Of a stretch of DNA of 27,629 bases, positions 1-9,317 are shown piece after piece. Under the pieces are notes generated by a model that searched no databases, was not told where the DNA came from, and saw nothing but the letters and a program-made list of their open reading frames with translations. The stretch covers positions 1 to 27,629 of the forward strand of contig JBOFLO010000030.1 of NCBI GenBank assembly GCA_051657905.1, read 5' to 3'. Source of the DNA: JBOFLO01 sp051657905 (GTDB lineage: Bacteria; Patescibacteriota; Gracilibacteria; UBA1369). The position numbers were made by a program, and so were the translations under genes. Within the stretch, counting starts at the first letter, position 1; every line of letters starts with the position of its first letter.

Positions 1-3000
1 CAAACGAATATTCTCCGCTGTACTGATTATTTTCACCTCATCACTTCTCACCCCAGCATTAGCAACCGACACCGCAGTAGCTGTCGCCGTCCCACTATTT
101 TCCGTACTCGCCACAATAAATCTCGCTCTACCCCCACCCAAAGTAAGTCTCTCCTGTCCGACAAATTTAAGTATCGGCAAAGTGGAATTAATACTTTCAA
201 ATTTCAAAGTTGCTTCAGTAAAACTGTCAGCTGTATTCACATTTCCATTAGCATCAATAGCTTCCACAATCAAAGCAGTTTGATCATTCTCACCTGTTCT
301 CAAAACATTTTTCTCCAAATCTTCCAATCTCAAATTCAATCTAACAGTATTATCACTTCCATCCGGCACGCCATTCCCATCCAAATCAATTGGCATACTG
401 ATTATATCCTGCTCTATTGATTGATCTGATGATGTGGTCTCTTCACCTAAATCCTGTTCCTCTAAATTGGTTGCTGGACAGGCTGAAACAGTATTATCCA
501 TTGATAGGCTTTCCTGTGTTTTCTCCGCCCATTCCTGCAATGCCTGAAACCATTCGAAAATAATTACCGCTTCAAATTCATCTTCTTCACCCCCAGCCGG
601 TGTATCACCACCCTCTACACCCTCAGTTTCTTCTCCCGTCTGACAAACCGGAATTTCTTCCGACCCAGGTAAAGTACAGTCTATTGGACTTCTTTCCACC
701 TCCACCTGTTCGCCTGGAATATTTTTATTAAACTTCATGGTCAGCCCGTCGCTGGAACCTGAACTATTCAAATAAAGCACCTCATAACCTCTTGCTGAAT
801 CACTCAAAGGAGTAAATGGATTCAATCCACTACCCAAATAATGTCTTAAGGCATAATCATGCTTCTGATCTAAATCAAAGTTTTTCCAGGCCAAGGCATC
901 ATTCAGTTTTTGGCTCGCCACTGTCTGAATCTTTCCACCAGCTGTCATGGCGTCTTCACTCAATCCTCCCTGATCTAAAATCCCAGTCAAATAGCCGTTA
1001 ATATTGATACTCTCTGCCGGTCCACTGTAGCCTGGGTTAACCTGAATTGCCGCTAATTGCTGTTCTAAATCGATCAGCTGTTGTCTGAATTCTTCTACAT
1101 TTCCAACCCTATATGAATTTGGATAATAAATTTTCTGATATTCACCTTCATTATCCATAAAGGAAACATAGCGAGGTTTATCAATCGGTATACTGATTGC
1201 ATTTCCAGTTCTAACATATACATAATCCTCATTAGCATCCTTCACTCCATTATTATTCAAATCACTGAAAACTGGATCGCCATTTGTATCCAATTTTGGA
1301 GCTTTTTCGTATTTACCATATTTCTCTCTTTCAGAAGCACTCAAACTTTGATCCTCAATAAATTGCCCATTAGCATCACGTGCCAATTCATAATTTTGTG
1401 CCAATACCGTATCAACTGTTGGCTCTTTATGATAAACCAAAGAATCCACTTTTGTCCCAGATAAAACTTCCACACGTAACACCAACTCCTTCACTCCTGG
1501 GATTACATTATTCAAATATCTAAATGGCTTATCTCCAGCTGATCCAGCATCTTCAAATTTACGCTGACTGGAAAGCAGCTGTTCTCCAACCTGCTGCCAA
1601 TTCACCTGACCAGTCTGCTGATCAATTACAAAGAAAGAAATATTCCCTTCACCCTGATCATCCACAACGCCATTTCCATTATTGTCTTTTCTATCACCCG
1701 CCAAAAATTTAACCAACACATCCTCCAAACTAATATCAAGTTCACTCAAATTTGGATCAACAATAGCTGCTGTCAAAAGCGCAATATCTATTGGCGTCGT
1801 AACTGCATCTTCTGGTCCGTTCACACTTGGCACAGTTGTTTCAATAGTGCTTGGTGGTGCAGCAATGAAGTTTAATAATTTAATATCACTTGGACGACGA
1901 TAAGCGGCTTCCTGTGGTGGAATTTCATTGTCATATTGAGCTTTCTCATAGGCATTGCTGGAAATACCAATCTTAAATAAATAATCTCTCACCTCATACA
2001 TATATTCATCAAAACCCGACTTCTCTTTCATATCAAAACAAGCTGAATGATTGGTAGCCGTTTCCGGAACATTCGTAACTTCTTTAGTGCCACCCAAACT
2101 AAAAATCAATCTAGTGGCGATATAAGGAAAACATCTCTCCGGCTTTAATGCATTTTCTGAAAAACACCCCGCATAAGCATTATTCAGCTCTCTTTGTCTT
2201 TTCAAATATTCATACATAGGCTCTCCAGGTTTATTGCTCCATTGCCACAACAAACCTTCATAATCATTATCCTCATCACCAATTAAAATAAAATCAGGTA
2301 GTAAGCTCCACTCTTTAGGAATTTCCGGCGGCAATTCTTTATTTAAATTCGACTGTGAATCAAAAACCGTATTGGCATAAACCATTTGGCTGTTCTCTTC
2401 TCCACTTATTGAACCTCTATACAAACTACATTGAGCAATATTGGTGATTTGATCTAAAGGAGTTCCATTAATAAATAGGGGAGTAAACGGGGAAATCGGT
2501 CCCTCTATATTATCTAAAACTTGCTCCTTTAAAGCATCTGCTTGAGAAGGAAAAATAAATGACTGAATAATTGCAGCATAAGCCTGCGATTCAAAAGTTG
2601 AATTCTGATACCCGAAATTAATGAAAGGAATTTCCGGAATAGATATCTTCGTATTATCTGGGAAAACCCCATTCCCATCAGGCAAAACCGCATACCCACT
2701 TAAAGTTGCCCCCTTAATTAAATCAACCTGATATTGAAGTTTCTGCACATAATCATCCACTCTTTTTTCTACCGCATCATTTACCGCCTTTAAATAAATT
2801 CTGCTGAATTCATCTTTAGCAGCAATCAAGAAAGGAAAAGTTGTTAAATCAGTTTTATTCTTCCCTTCACTGTCTTTGTAATTAGTATCGTAACGGCCAG
2901 TTCCCATTGCCCACTCATTAATCTCTGCAAAGAAACGATCAAACAAATCATTATATTGTCTCAAAAATCCATCTATTACTTCTTTACTGCGAATATCCGG

Positions 3001-4989
3001 CAATGAATCTTCAATATCCAAATCCCCAGCTATATCTTTAATTGGATCAGCCGGATCCTCATCAAAAGATCCATCCTTATCATTGTCATTGTCATCAGTT
3101 CCATCTTCATCCACCACCGCATCTTCATCATCATCATTTACAGAACCTTCATCCACCCAATCGCTTCCCACTGGGAACGGGAAAATTCTTGGCACCCAAA
3201 TTGTTCCAATTGGTAATTCTAATTCAATAAATGGAAAACTAAAAAAGTCTTCCGGATCTGTAGGATCTGGAGGGAAAGCGTCATTAAAAGCATCAATAAT
3301 TGCATCTGGACTTAGGTCAGAACCTGCAATATCTCCAGCCAAATCAATTAAATTTCCCAAATCAGTAATCCCCATACTTAAATCACCCATATCCACTTCA
3401 TAACCACGTGGCCAGAAATCCATATCTCCATCTAAACTATCATTGTCTTCATCGACATCACATTCACCCGGACATCCATCTCCATTCATGTCTCCAGGCC
3501 CATCCTCATCAATTTTCTTATCTAAATCCTTATCATTATCCGCCGAAGTATCCTCGTCCACGCGCCCATCTCTATCATTATCAATTCCCACAAAAGCATC
3601 CCCCTGATCTTCATCAATCCCCTCATCAATCAAACCGTTATTATCATTATCAACACCGTCAGTAACTTTATAAATTGCGCCATCTACCGTGTTGTAAAAA
3701 TTCCCAGTTTTATAAATAGACCCAGCCTGACAATTGCTTAAAGTTGTTGGGCCTTCCGCCGGAATATTCCCACAAAATCCCCAAACCCCTTCCTCATCAT
3801 TATCAATCTCCCCATCGCCATCATCATCCAAACTATTAACCAGCCCCTGCAATGGACTTCCTGGTTCCCCATCGGAGTCATCGTCATAACCATTGATAGC
3901 GTCTTCATCAACCTTGCCATCCCCATCATTATCAAACCCATCCCCTTCAGGAATACCGGATCCAGTTTCTTCATATAATTTTTTCGCCCAATGTTTGTTA
4001 TAACGGAAATAAGAAATATCTTCCCAATACTTCAAATATTGCTGATAAGCAGGCAGTCCATCAACACTCATTAAATTAAATTCTTTCAATAAATCACTGT
4101 AGAAAATCTTTTTGGCAAAATCCGTATAATCACTTTCACCAATTTTATATAAATGGTTTTTATCTAGATACTCAGCCAATAATTGATTTCCCTCCGCCCC
4201 GCCCACCGGTGGTTGAATAATCCCATGCCAAACCTCCGCGCCCGGACTGTCTACCCCAGCGGCTACCACAAAATCCCCAGTCGCCTCATCATAAACATAA
4301 TAAGGATTTATAAAGTCTGTATAAGGAAAAACCGAAACAAATTTATTGCCATTCTTATTCACCACCGGCAATGGGACATTCCCAATGATTACCACCCCGG
4401 CTAATCGATTTTTTTCAGTTAAAGTTCCATCCCCTTCCAAATATAGTTTTTCCAAAGCCATACTCACTTCTGCTGTATCCGCCCCGCTTGGAACTTTGAT
4501 AATGGTCGTTTTTGTATATGGTAAACCTTTTGTTCCCTGACTTATGCCCTGAATATCACGTGCATATCGCTCAACTCTGGCTGATATTGTTGCTTCATTC
4601 AATAAACGAAAAGCCTGAGTACTATCATTGGCCAGCAAAGCTTCAATAGCCGGATTATGCGTACTACGCAAACCGTCAAAGTTCCCAATATTGTTAAATA
4701 AACTTTCCTCCACCAAAATCGTCACCAAATCAAATTCCGGCGCATCCGCCTGACTCTTAGTTTGTTCCGCCGCCTCTTTATTATCAAATTTCGGCAAAAT
4801 TTCCCCCGTATTTCCAAAAACATTAACAGCCTGACTGTTTACATCCCCTCCAGCCTCCAATTCTATAGCTTGCGCCTGCACAGTAGGTACCAGACTAAGC
4901 AGTGTCGGGCTTGCCGAATTAAGGCTCACACAAAACAAAATCAGAGCACAAACAACTTTTTGAAATTTTATTTTAGAGAAAATCTGCAT
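1..4989 (-). CDS. giant secreted calcium-loop surface protein (3' end beyond window)
   Basis: I read this frame codon by codon: 1663 codons from the ATG at 4989 to the window edge without a stop, so the C-terminus is missing. A signal peptide is clear: basic start, hydrophobic stretch around residues 11-35, probable cleavage after AQA near residue 39-41. Residues 340-510 and 600-655 hold many Asp-rich loops such as DNDGDGKVDED and DNDRDGRVDED, the spacing of thrombospondin-3/dockerin-type calcium-binding loops; single loops recur near 1100, 1240 and 1535. Residues about 1545-1655 (TALIVEAIDANGNVN and a following GTATATA strand) resemble a bacterial Ig-like domain. Residues 195-285 loosely recall a gingipain-like (C25) fold, which is weak. 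It follows the pilin gene on the same strand but has its own promoter and no convincing Shine-Dalgarno beyond an AAGG. A secreted adhesin, pilus-associated or surface-layer-like protein is the likely role; exact function unknown. Confidence 0.85.
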   Translation of the reverse strand, partial: MQIFSKIKFQKVVCALILFCVSLNSASPTLLSLVPTVQAQAIELEAGGDVNSQAVNVFGNTGEILPKFDNKEAAEQTKSQADAPEFDLVTILVEESLFNNIGNFDGLRSTHNPAIEALLANDSTQAFRLLNEATISARVERYARDIQGISQGTKGLPYTKTTIIKVPSGADTAEVSMALEKLYLEGDGTLTEKNRLAGVVIIGNVPLPVVNKNGNKFVSVFPYTDFINPYYVYDEATGDFVVAAGVDSPGAEVWHGIIQPPVGGAEGNQLLAEYLDKNHLYKIGESDYTDFAKKIFYSDLLKEFNLMSVDGLPAYQQYLKYWEDISYFRYNKHWAKKLYEETGSGIPEGDGFDNDGDGKVDEDAINGYDDDSDGEPGSPLQGLVNSLDDDGDGEIDNDEEGVWGFCGNIPAEGPTTLSNCQAGSIYKTGNFYNTVDGAIYKVTDGVDNDNNGLIDEGIDEDQGDAFVGIDNDRDGRVDEDTSADNDKDLDKKIDEDGPGDMNGDGCPGECDVDEDNDSLDGDMDFWPRGYEVDMGDLSMGITDLGNLIDLAGDIAGSDLSPDAIIDAFNDAFPPDPTDPEDFFSFPFIELELPIGTIWVPRIFPFPVGSDWVDEGSVNDDDEDAVVDEDGTDDNDNDKDGSFDEDPADPIKDIAGDLDIEDSLPDIRSKEVIDGFLRQYNDLFDRFFAEINEWAMGTGRYDTNYKDSEGKNKTDLTTFPFLIAAKDEFSRIYLKAVNDAVEKRVDDYVQKLQYQVDLIKGATLSGYAVLPDGNGVFPDNTKISIPEIPFINFGYQNSTFESQAYAAIIQSFIFPSQADALKEQVLDNIEGPISPFTPLFINGTPLDQITNIAQCSLYRGSISGEENSQMVYANTVFDSQSNLNKELPPEIPKEWSLLPDFILIGDEDNDYEGLLWQWSNKPGEPMYEYLKRQRELNNAYAGCFSENALKPERCFPYIATRLIFSLGGTKEVTNVPETATNHSACFDMKEKSGFDEYMYEVRDYLFKIGISSNAYEKAQYDNEIPPQEAAYRRPSDIKLLNFIAAPPSTIETTVPSVNGPEDAVTTPIDIALLTAAIVDPNLSELDISLEDVLVKFLAGDRKDNNGNGVVDDQGEGNISFFVIDQQTGQVNWQQVGEQLLSSQRKFEDAGSAGDKPFRYLNNVIPGVKELVLRVEVLSGTKVDSLVYHKEPTVDTVLAQNYELARDANGQFIEDQSLSASEREKYGKYEKAPKLDTNGDPVFSDLNNNGVKDANEDYVYVRTGNAISIPIDKPRYVSFMDNEGEYQKIYYPNSYRVGNVEEFRQQLIDLEQQLAAIQVNPGYSGPAESININGYLTGILDQGGLSEDAMTAGGKIQTVASQKLNDALAWKNFDLDQKHDYALRHYLGSGLNPFTPLSDSARGYEVLYLNSSGSSDGLTMKFNKNIPGEQVEVERSPIDCTLPGSEEIPVCQTGEETEGVEGGDTPAGGEEDEFEAVIIFEWFQALQEWAEKTQESLSMDNTVSACPATNLEEQDLGEETTSSDQSIEQDIISMPIDLDGNGVPDGSDNTVRLNLRLEDLEKNVLRTGENDQTALIVEAIDANGNVNTADSFTEATLKFESINSTLPILKFVGQERLTLGGGRARFIVASTENSGTATATAVSVANAGVRSDEVKIISTAENIRL

Positions 4990-5024
4990 TCTTAAGCCTT
5001 TTTGTTTTTTATTTTGATGTACTA

Positions 5025-5033
5025 ATTATACCA
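5025..5033 (-). promoter_or_regulatory. extended -10 promoter of the giant surface protein gene
   Basis: On the minus strand this reads TGGTATAAT, a perfect extended -10 (TGnTATAAT). No good -35 lies 16-18 bp upstream (only a T-run), which is usual for extended -10 promoters. Transcription would begin near 5018 and leave a leader of about 29 nt before the ATG at 4989. Confidence 0.65.
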
Positions 5034-5294
5034 AAAAACGACCCTTTAAAAAACGCTCCCAGCCCGTTTTAAAGCCAAAAACCCCATTTACTCATTGACT
5101 GTAGTTTAAAAAGATTCCTGCCACCCATTTTTTCCTGATTACCCCAAATCCCCGACACCATAGCAATAACAAAAAATCCCCGCCTGCTCAGCTGAATAAC
5201 CAATATTAAGTATATTTAACAATTTTATTGCCTCCACGTAAAGCGTTTTATTAAAAGCAACTCATATATGACTTATTCCAATCATCAATCTAAA
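5034..5294. other. intergenic spacer between the pilin terminator and the giant gene promoter
   Basis: No open frame of note on either strand. On the minus strand a weak 6-bp stem (AAAACG/CGTTTT, around 5050-5080) followed by Ts might be a minor terminator. Otherwise I see nothing recognisable. Confidence 0.5.
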
Positions 5295-5297
5295 ATC

Positions 5298-5333
5298 AAA
5301 AAAACCGCCCGGTTTTGCAACCAAGGCGGTTTT
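5298..5333 (-). terminator. intrinsic terminator of the pilin gene
   Basis: A perfect 9-bp stem pairs 5301-5309 with 5325-5333 (GGCGG core). On the minus strand it is followed by a run of Ts (the A-run at 5298-5304). It lies about 20 bp past the pilin stop codon and separates the pilin transcript from the giant protein gene. Confidence 0.85.
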
Positions 5334-5352
5334 GTTAGCTAATCCCTAGAGA

Positions 5353-5853
5353 TTATCTAGAAAGAATATAAAGTGCAGTACCAGCAGCTGGAGTATAAGT
5401 ACCATCTGCAGCTGTATTACAAACAGACATTACAGAAGCAGCTGAGTTGTTATCATTTGTATTTTCCATAATAGCACCAACTACATAGTTGTTTGCAGTT
5501 CGGCAATACATATAACTACCACCAGTACAGTCAATATTTCCATAGTCTTTAGCACCACCAGTTGGATCAGCCGGAGCATCACCAGCTTGGAAGTATGTAT
5601 CAATTGCAGCTAAGTTGGAAACACAACCTACGATAGTTGCAGAGTTCGCAGGATAAGTACCATCATTATCTACTGCATATTGTTCAAGTGCAGTAACGAT
5701 AGCGTTCAAATCCGCTTTTCTGGCAGCATCTCTGGCACGAGCTGGACCACCAAGTACCTGTGGTAACAAGGCTACAGCCAAGATACCAATGATCGTAATT
5801 ACGATCAATAATTCAATTAAGGTGAAACCTTTTGAAGTTTTAACGTTTTTCAT
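5353..5853 (-). CDS. type IV pilin (major pilin or GspG-like pseudopilin)
   Basis: 166 residues. The N-terminus is a classic class III signal: short basic leader MKNVKTSKG, then FTLIELLIVITIIGILA. A prepilin peptidase would cut after Gly9, leaving N-terminal Phe and the conserved Glu at mature position 5. Residues 10-33 form the hydrophobic helix that packs the fibre core and serves as membrane anchor before assembly. Residues 37-60 continue the amphipathic helix, and NDGTYP begins the head domain as in GspG/PilE proteins. Four cysteines (77, 109, 117, 145) could form two disulfides. It follows pilC by about 100 bp and ends at a strong terminator, so it may be transcribed more than the machinery genes. 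It is the only pilin-like gene seen here, and no prepilin peptidase gene is in the window. The major subunit is likely but not proven. The A-rich leader lacks a Shine-Dalgarno. Confidence 0.93.
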   Translation of the reverse strand: MKNVKTSKGFTLIELLIVITIIGILAVALLPQVLGGPARARDAARKADLNAIVTALEQYAVDNDGTYPANSATIVGCVSNLAAIDTYFQAGDAPADPTGGAKDYGNIDCTGGSYMYCRTANNYVVGAIMENTNDNNSAASVMSVCNTAADGTYTPAAGTALYILSR

Positions 5854-5911
5854 TTTTGTTTTTTTTGTTATGAATTAAAACATCATCTAATTCTACAACA
5901 TTACGACCAAT

Positions 5912-5940
5912 AAATCAATGATATCTAGTTATTTTGTCAA
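5912..5940 (-). promoter_or_regulatory. candidate promoter of the pilin gene
   Basis: A perfect -35 box TTGACA lies on the minus strand at 5940-5935, just after the pilC stop. The -10 is poor: TGATTT at 17 bp (5917-5912), or ATTTAT at 19 bp. Plausible because the pilin needs high expression and has its own terminator, but only the -35 is convincing. Confidence 0.35.
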
Positions 5941-5953
5941 CGATTCTGGAGTC

Positions 5954-7228
5954 TTAAGCTGTTGTAGTTAAATCTGTTAATTGGAAAATAGGTAACATAA
6001 CAGCAGCCACAAGCCCACCCACCGTCGCACCCACCACCACGATAATCAACGGTTCCATTACTTTTGTTAATGCCGAAACTGACGTATCTACCTCTTCATC
6101 AAAGAACTTTGCCACCTTAGCCATGATATTTTCCAACTGAGCTGTTTGCTCCCCAACCTCAATCATGTTTACCAAAATATTTGGAAATAATTTACTGTTA
6201 GACATATTTTCCGCCATCGGAATACCCGCCTTCATATCTTCAGCAGTTAACAGTAGTCTACGTCGATAAACTTCATTACCCACAGCTGTAGAACAAATTT
6301 CAATTGCTTTAATAATCGGCACACCCGAACTTAATAGATTCCCAAAAGAGTGAGCGAATTTCGCCAAAATTGATTTTCTCACCAAATTCCCAAAAATCGG
6401 CAATTTGATCAAGAATAAATCCCAATAGTATTTTCCCGACTTGGTTTTTTTCCAAAATATTAATCCAAATACTAGCAATACAGACACTGAAATAATCACA
6501 TACCAGTAACTTAAAGTGAAGTCACTCAAATTAATCAAAATCTGCGTAGGCAAAGGTAATGCTCTACCTGAATTGCCAAACAACTCAGACATTTGTGGAA
6601 TTACCGCCACCATCATTACAAAAATTACAGCTACCATTAAACATAAAATCGCCACCGGATAAATTAAAGCCCCCTTAACTTTCCCCGAAATAGAAGCTGT
6701 TTTTTCCAACTCACTAGCTAAATCCTTCAAAGTTTTATTCAATTGTCCAGATGCTTCCCCGGCCTGCACCGCACCAATTTGCGATTCTGCAAATACCTCA
6801 GGAAAGTTTTCCATGGCTATAGAAAGACTGCTACCGTTTTCTACATATTCCGCTAATTTAAAAAGAGTTTTGGCCAACTTAGGTTGTTTTTCAGCCTGCA
6901 CCGCTAATGTATTCAAAGATTTAATTAAAGGCATACCCGCATTAATCATCACCGCCATTAATCTGAAAGTAGTAGCCATTTCTCTTACAGAAATCTTGGT
7001 ATGATCAATCAAGAAATCATTAACCTTATTGTAAGCATCAACCAATGCATTACCAGTCATTCTATTGGACAACTTGCTCTTACTTAAAAAGATTTTCTTC
7101 AAGTTTTTATCATCGGCCATACCAATATCCATCACGATATTACCGCGTTTTTCGTCTTTATCTCCTACTTGAAAGGTTTCATGACTCTCAATATCTTGAT
7201 AGAAACCCTTTGATTGTCTTTCAGCCAT
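5954..7228 (-). CDS. pilC: PilC/GspF inner-membrane platform protein of the type IV pilus
   Basis: 424 residues. It is the polytopic membrane protein on which the pilus ATPase acts to add pilin subunits. Two GspF domains are visible: residues about 82-205 (FRLMAVMINAGMPLIKSL, then QAGEASGQL) and 285-408 (FAHSFGNLLSSGVPIIKAI, then IEVGEQTAQLE). The paired G.P and GE...L motifs mark the duplicated helical bundles. Membrane segments lie near 188-212, 241-260 and 392-414, as in the family. The first 80 residues are a polar extension in the position of the usual N-terminal region. It starts 11 bp after the pilB stop, in the same operon. No Shine-Dalgarno is seen. Confidence 0.95.
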   Translation of the reverse strand: MAERQSKGFYQDIESHETFQVGDKDEKRGNIVMDIGMADDKNLKKIFLSKSKLSNRMTGNALVDAYNKVNDFLIDHTKISVREMATTFRLMAVMINAGMPLIKSLNTLAVQAEKQPKLAKTLFKLAEYVENGSSLSIAMENFPEVFAESQIGAVQAGEASGQLNKTLKDLASELEKTASISGKVKGALIYPVAILCLMVAVIFVMMVAVIPQMSELFGNSGRALPLPTQILINLSDFTLSYWYVIISVSVLLVFGLIFWKKTKSGKYYWDLFLIKLPIFGNLVRKSILAKFAHSFGNLLSSGVPIIKAIEICSTAVGNEVYRRRLLLTAEDMKAGIPMAENMSNSKLFPNILVNMIEVGEQTAQLENIMAKVAKFFDEEVDTSVSALTKVMEPLIIVVVGATVGGLVAAVMLPIFQLTDLTTTA

Positions 7229-7239
7229 AACTTTAATAA

Positions 7240-8655
7240 TTAAATTTCCATACGTTTAGAAACTCTATAAACCTCATCTAAAGAGGTAATTCCATCCAAA
7301 GCTTTAATAATCCCGGCCTGTTCCAAATTAACCATCCCGGTTTTCAACGCCGCTTTTTCAATTTCAATTGATCCGGCTCTTTCCAAAATCATTTTTCTAA
7401 TCTGATTATTCATACGCAAAATTTCATATAAACCGACACGACCCTTATATCCAATCCCATCACATTCCGCGCAGCCACCCTTTTTCGGCTTGAAGAAGGT
7501 TAAATTCTTCAATCTCTCTTCATCAAGTAATCCTTCCGTACTCAAATTATTCAATGATAATTTCACTCTTTCTAAAGTAATATTATCCGGCTGATCAGCT
7601 TCCTTACAATTTTGACAAAGTCTGCGCACCAAACGTTGAGCAATAATCATTTCAATAGTTGCAGCCATCAAAAACGGCGCAATTCCCAAATTATCAATAC
7701 GAGTCAAAGTTTCCACCGCACTATTCGTATGGATGGTAGAAAGTACCAAATGACCAGTCAATGACGCTTCAATCGCAATCTGAATAGTCTCTTTATCACG
7801 AATTTCCCCCACCATCACTATATCCGGATCCTGACGTAAGGAAGTTCTAAGTCCATTGGCAAACGTATAATCAATATCCGCATGCACCTGACTTTGGTTC
7901 AATCCATCAATTTGAATTTCCACCGGATCCTCAATAGTCAAAATATTCACCGCCACACTATTTAAACGATTCAAACAAGAATACAAAGTAGTGGTTTTAC
8001 CCGAACCAGTTGGTCCTGTAGTTAAAATAATTCCATTCGGCAAACTCAATGCTTCATTCAACAAATGATAATTATGCTGATCCAATCCAAGTTCCGGCAA
8101 GTCCGGAATTTTACGTGATTTATCCTGAATACGCATTACCACCTTTTCACCATTCACAGTTGGTAAAGTGGACACACGCAAATCCATCTCACGATTATCT
8201 TTGGTAGTAACCTCACAGCGTCCGTCCTGCGGAATTCTCTGTTCATCAATTTTCAAATTCGACATGATTTTAATTCTGGAAATCACTGCCGGATGAATAT
8301 TTAGCGGATATTCCACAACTTGTCTCAGCACACCATCAATTCTATAACGAATACGAACAGTATAAGTCTCCGGTTCAATATGAATATCCGAAGAGCGTAA
8401 TTCCAAAGCATAACTAATAGTATTCAAAACCATTTGCGGCACGTTCCCGCCCAAAATCGCTTCCTGCAGCAATTGCAATTTACTATTTGTCTGCCCGTTA
8501 GTTTGAGGGTCGAAATTCACGGGAGCAGCAACTGGCGTAGGGGAGGCAACTATAGGCGCACCCATCTCTGCAGTAACTGCATTTAATAACGGGGCATTAT
8601 CTGGAGTTGCTCCAGCTGTTTGATTTTCTGATTGTAAAGGGTTTGGATTTTCCAT
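7240..8655 (-). CDS. pilB: PilB/GspE-type pilus assembly ATPase
   Basis: 471 residues. This hexameric ATPase powers pilus extension at the cytoplasmic side of PilC. Visible motifs: Walker A GPTGSGKT at 214-221, Asp box near 241-246 (IEDPVE), Walker B RQDPDIVMVGEIRD at 274-287, and His box LTGHLVLSTIHTN near 299-311. Two CxxC pairs (347/350 and 395/398) form the zinc-binding insertion typical of PilB/GspE and usually absent from the retraction ATPase PilT, so assembly is favoured. The N2 domain is present (about 75-180), but the N1 domain found in many PilB proteins is replaced by about 60 residues of Pro/Ala/Asn-rich low-complexity sequence. It lies 6 bp behind the PilO-like gene and 11 bp before pilC. 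Confidence 0.95.
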   Translation of the reverse strand: MENPNPLQSENQTAGATPDNAPLLNAVTAEMGAPIVASPTPVAAPVNFDPQTNGQTNSKLQLLQEAILGGNVPQMVLNTISYALELRSSDIHIEPETYTVRIRYRIDGVLRQVVEYPLNIHPAVISRIKIMSNLKIDEQRIPQDGRCEVTTKDNREMDLRVSTLPTVNGEKVVMRIQDKSRKIPDLPELGLDQHNYHLLNEALSLPNGIILTTGPTGSGKTTTLYSCLNRLNSVAVNILTIEDPVEIQIDGLNQSQVHADIDYTFANGLRTSLRQDPDIVMVGEIRDKETIQIAIEASLTGHLVLSTIHTNSAVETLTRIDNLGIAPFLMAATIEMIIAQRLVRRLCQNCKEADQPDNITLERVKLSLNNLSTEGLLDEERLKNLTFFKPKKGGCAECDGIGYKGRVGLYEILRMNNQIRKMILERAGSIEIEKAALKTGMVNLEQAGIIKALDGITSLDEVYRVSKRMEI

Positions 8656-8661
8656 TTTTTA

Positions 8662-9315
8662 TTATTGAGCGATAGCCTCAGTCTGGCTGATCGGTTTTTG
8701 AAAATAAGCACTCATTTGTATTGAAGCGTTTACACTTCTTGTTCCCATTGCCGGGCCTTCTTCAGCAATTTCCCCAAAGGAAAGACCTAAATTATCAATA
8801 CTCAGTAATCTGGTTTTATTAGTCAAATCACCGCTGTTTTCCACATATTTTAGAAAATTCTCCACCGCAATCTCAGTACCACTTACGCTCATTGATAAAG
8901 GAAGAACAGCATAATTATTTTCTTCTGTAACAATCGGTGTATTAAACCTTAAATCACTTAGGAAAATTGGATTAGTCAAAGTAGTATTTCTCAAAAAGTA
9001 ACTGTCCAATTCTCTAGCCAAAGCCGTAAAGTTTTCACTAGTAGGTAAAATCTTTTCAATAGCTTGATTTACAGTGGAATTTTGCAATTCCAAATCATTA
9101 CGCAAATTTCTATAATTGGTGCTGGCTAAATCACTTTTAACTCTCAAGTCATTCAAATTTGCCTCACCCTCACTTAAATTGGCTGTACTGGTTTGATATT
9201 CCATAAAACCGTTATAACCATAGTATCCGCCAATCCCAACTGTTAGAAGAATAGCTACTATGTAGTATCCCACAGTTTGATTAAGTTTCTTTTTTGTTAA
9301 TACTTTCATCGCCAT
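8662..9315 (-). CDS. pilO: PilO-like pilus alignment protein
   Basis: 217 residues. One N-terminal membrane helix (about 14-33) follows a basic KKK stretch; then comes a coiled-coil-like region (38-90) and an alpha/beta C-terminal part (95-200) with an ILPTSENF...LARELD segment. This layout (short cytoplasmic tail, one membrane span, coiled coil, ferredoxin-like periplasmic domain) and the position between a PilN-like gene and pilB match PilO, which links the inner-membrane platform to the rest of the pilus machine. Sequence identity to textbook PilO is too low for me to assert beyond architecture and context. The start ATG GCG ATG leaves residue 3 as an alternative initiator. The gap to the upstream gene is only 2 bp. 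Confidence 0.7.
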   Translation of the reverse strand: MAMKVLTKKKLNQTVGYYIVAILLTVGIGGYYGYNGFMEYQTSTANLSEGEANLNDLRVKSDLASTNYRNLRNDLELQNSTVNQAIEKILPTSENFTALARELDSYFLRNTTLTNPIFLSDLRFNTPIVTEENNYAVLPLSMSVSGTEIAVENFLKYVENSGDLTNKTRLLSIDNLGLSFGEIAEEGPAMGTRSVNASIQMSAYFQKPISQTEAIAQ

Positions 9316-9317
9316 AA

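Noticed and set aside
3041..3974. Short open frames and repeated TCATCATT-type DNA in the Asp-rich region, looking like simple repeats or a CRISPR-like array
   Set aside because: The repetition comes from GAT/GAC-rich codons of the calcium loops in the giant minus-strand gene; there is no constant repeat with unique spacers.
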